NCBI GenBank assembly: GCA_946623205.1
Contig: CAMOQV010000001.1
Coordinates: forward strand, 1 to 42,316
Length of the DNA stretch: 42,316 bases
Reading direction: 5' to 3'
Source: an uncultured Clostridia bacterium
GTDB lineage: Bacteria > Bacillota > Clostridia > Christensenellales > UBA3700
In this document: positions 41,314 through 42,316 of the stretch, in pieces
Position numbering within the stretch: position 1 is the stretch's first letter
Layout: every line of letters begins with the position of its first letter
The notes under the pieces: generated by a model
Told to the model about the DNA's origin: nothing
Database searches by the model: none
What the model saw: only the letters and a program-made list of their open reading frames with translations
Program-made: the position numbers and the translations under genes

Positions 41314-41847
41314 CTAGTTTTCCTTAGTAACTTCTTCGATTGCTTCATCGATGCCTTCGAACTTCTTAATAATATCTGCAACCTTATCTTCTGTTAAATT
41401 ACCAAATACTTCGTCATTAACAGTAGCAACTGGAGCAAGTCCGCAACAACCGATGCAACGACAAGCTTCTAATGACCATTCTCTATCTGCTGTACATCCA
41501 CCAACTGGAATACCTAATAATTCAGAGAACTTGTCAATAACAGCTTGTGAGCCTTTTACGTAACATGCTGTACCTAGACAAACAGAAACGTGACGCTTTC
41601 CTTTTGGGTTCAATTTGAATTGCGCATAGAATGTTGTAACACCATATAACTTTTCAAGTGATACGTTTAGTTCTTCTGCTATAATTTTTTGAACTTCAAT
41701 TGGAAGATAACCATAAATTTCTTGAGCTTGTTGAAGAGCTATCATTTCGCAACCATCAATCTTTTTGATTTCTTGCAACTTTTGTCTTAACTCTTTTTCT
41801 TGCTCAGGTGTGCCATTGAAAGGAACTGTAGTCTTTTCAACTTTCAT
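41314..41847 (-). CDS. hydC: NADH-linked [FeFe] hydrogenase, NuoE-like [2Fe-2S] subunit (177 aa)
   Basis: A NuoE/HndA-type thioredoxin-like protein with a single [2Fe-2S] cluster. Four cysteines are in VCLGTACYVKG and ACRCIGCCGLAPV, with the preceding helical domain of LPIEVQKIIAEELNVSLEKLYGVTTFYAQF typical of the family. It carries electrons between the flavin subunit and the rest of the trimer. TGGAGG lies before the ATG at 41,847. It is the first gene of the hydC-hydB-hydA operon, and a Rex-like operator lies 47-64 bases upstream of the start. Confidence 0.95.
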   Translation of the reverse strand: MKVEKTTVPFNGTPEQEKELRQKLQEIKKIDGCEMIALQQAQEIYGYLPIEVQKIIAEELNVSLEKLYGVTTFYAQFKLNPKGKRHVSVCLGTACYVKGSQAVIDKFSELLGIPVGGCTADREWSLEACRCIGCCGLAPVATVNDEVFGNLTEDKVADIIKKFEGIDEAIEEVTKEN

Positions 41848-41893
41848 ACTTCAACCTCCACAAAAACTTTATTTAACCTTTTAATTGTCCATA

Positions 41894-41911
41894 TTGTTAA
41901 AAAAATAACAA
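41894..41911 (-). promoter_or_regulatory. Rex-type redox operator upstream of the hydrogenase operon
   Basis: TTGTTAAAAAAATAACAA is an 18-base inverted repeat (TTGTTA, six A, TAACAA). It fits the known clostridial Rex consensus TTGTTAAN4TTAACAA apart from one inner base. Rex senses the NADH/NAD+ ratio and often controls hydrogenase genes. On the minus strand a TATAAT (41,929-41,924) lies 12 bases upstream of the site, so bound Rex would sit over the transcription start. A -35 box is not clear; TTTACA (41,956-41,951) is one option. Confidence 0.7.
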
Positions 41912-41967
41912 ATGTGATTAGGTATTATATTATCATAATATAATCACGCGTGTAAAACGAATAACCA

Positions 41968-41996
41968 TAAAAAATGGAACCTATTTGTTAGGTTCC
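41968..41996 (-). terminator. Terminator of the tRNA transcript
   Basis: GGAACCT (41,976-41,982) pairs with AGGTTCC (41,990-41,996) across a seven-base loop; on the minus strand ATTTTTTA follows. It lies six bases beyond the CCA end of the last tRNA. Confidence 0.85.
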
Positions 41997-42001
41997 GTTT
42001 T

Positions 42002-42079
42002 TGGTAGCGGCGGTGAGATTCGAACTTACGATCCCCCGGGTATGAACCGGGTGCTCTAGACCAACTAAGCTACGCCGCC
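42002..42079 (-). tRNA. tRNA-Met (CAT), elongator
   Basis: A full cloverleaf with encoded CCA. The acceptor stem is GGCGGCG with CGCCGCT, which leaves a G1-U72 wobble pair, and the discriminator is A. The anticodon arm is CCCGG-TTCATAC-CCGGG with anticodon CAT. The T arm contains TTCGAATC. The acceptor end (CGCCGCTACCA) and the TTCATAC loop are those of elongator methionine tRNA in Bacillota; it lacks the three G-C pairs with C1-A72 mismatch of an initiator. Confidence 0.92.
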
Positions 42080-42089
42080 AAATAATTAT

Positions 42090-42164
42090 TGGGTGCGGGG
42101 GTAGGTTTCGAACCTACGACCTCTGGGTTATGAGCCCAACGAGCTACCACTGCTCCACCCCGCG
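42090..42164 (-). tRNA. tRNA-fMet (CAT), initiator
   Basis: A full cloverleaf. The initiator marks are present: an unpaired C1-A72 at the top of the acceptor stem (CGCGGGG with CCCCGCA) and three G-C pairs next to the anticodon loop (GGG-CTCATAA-CCC). CCA is encoded. The discriminator base 73 is C and not the usual A. It is 10 bases upstream of the elongator tRNA-Met in the same transcript. Confidence 0.93.
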
Positions 42165-42179
42165 ATACGATGCTTACAT

Positions 42180-42209
42180 ATCTTAATTTATTAAAATTAT
42201 GTTTGTCAA
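42180..42209 (-). promoter_or_regulatory. Promoter of the tRNA operon
   Basis: A perfect TTGACA (42,209-42,204), an 18-base spacer and TAAGAT (42,185-42,180) on the minus strand, 16 bases before the initiator tRNA. Confidence 0.75.
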
Positions 42210-42228
42210 GTGTTTTTCGCTGTGCTAC

Positions 42229-42259
42229 ATTTGCAATTGCCCAAGTTTATATTGCAAAT
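42229..42259. repeat. Inverted repeat at the right edge
   Basis: ATTTGCAAT (42,229-42,237) and ATTGCAAAT (42,251-42,259) form a perfect nine-base inverted repeat with a 13-base spacer. No T tract follows on either strand. I see no gene in the last 100 bases of the window. Confidence 0.5.
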
Positions 42260-42316
42260 ACCCCTCTTGATTGTCTGACTCTCTAACTATAAGAAAGTCT
42301 TTATTTAATTTTTTCA

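Noticed and set aside
1..42316. CRISPR arrays, insertion sequences, prophage or integrase genes
   Set aside because: I saw no regularly spaced short repeats, no transposase or integrase motifs, and the only long repeat is the ATPase duplication.

Overview
The window looks like a chromosomal piece of a low-GC, strictly fermentative anaerobe of the Bacillota (Clostridia-like). The evidence is AGA-rich codon use with TGA as a stop, strong GGAGG ribosome binding sites, a ZTP riboswitch in front of pyruvate formate-lyase, a three-subunit NADH-linked [FeFe] hydrogenase with a Rex-like operator, and short hairpin-plus-U terminators. I cannot name the species. I see no transposase, phage gene, rRNA or CRISPR array.

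Left half (651-20,640, minus strand). One operon of eight tightly packed genes fills about 20 kb. Its promoter is near 20,607-20,634. In order of transcription it encodes: a three-helix membrane protein; a membrane-anchored leucine-rich-repeat protein; a membrane-anchored AAA paralogue that has lost its Walker motifs; a membrane-anchored McrB-type AAA+ ATPase; a DUF2357/McrC-like coiled-coil protein with no visible nuclease; a second McrB-type ATPase whose AAA body is the same as the first at the DNA level; a membrane-anchored transglutaminase-like protein (739 aa); and a 3,373-aa membrane-anchored protein with about 26 MBG/YDG-type beta repeats and its own transglutaminase-like domain. The architecture resembles the known MoxR-DUF58-TgpA clusters, in which a cytosolic AAA+ machine is paired with a membrane transglutaminase, but here it seems built from McrBC-type parts. 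I consider it the candidate undescribed system of the window.

Centre (20,698-33,530). Single-gene units follow: a HAD hydrolase, a DUF975 membrane protein, an exported endonuclease/exonuclease/phosphatase-family protein, pflB-pflA behind a ZTP riboswitch, a secreted glycine-rich protein, a MacB-type ABC transporter with a very large outside domain, trmB, and a DUF2804 protein. Most have clear promoters and terminators.

Right part (33,600-42,164, minus strand). This holds a malate/lactate dehydrogenase plus malic enzyme operon with a palindrome inside its promoter, a GPH-type sugar transporter, the hydCBA hydrogenase operon, and two methionine tRNAs (elongator and initiator). Together with PFL these genes describe mixed-acid fermentation: pyruvate is split to acetyl-CoA and formate, malate and pyruvate are interconverted, and reducing power leaves as H2.
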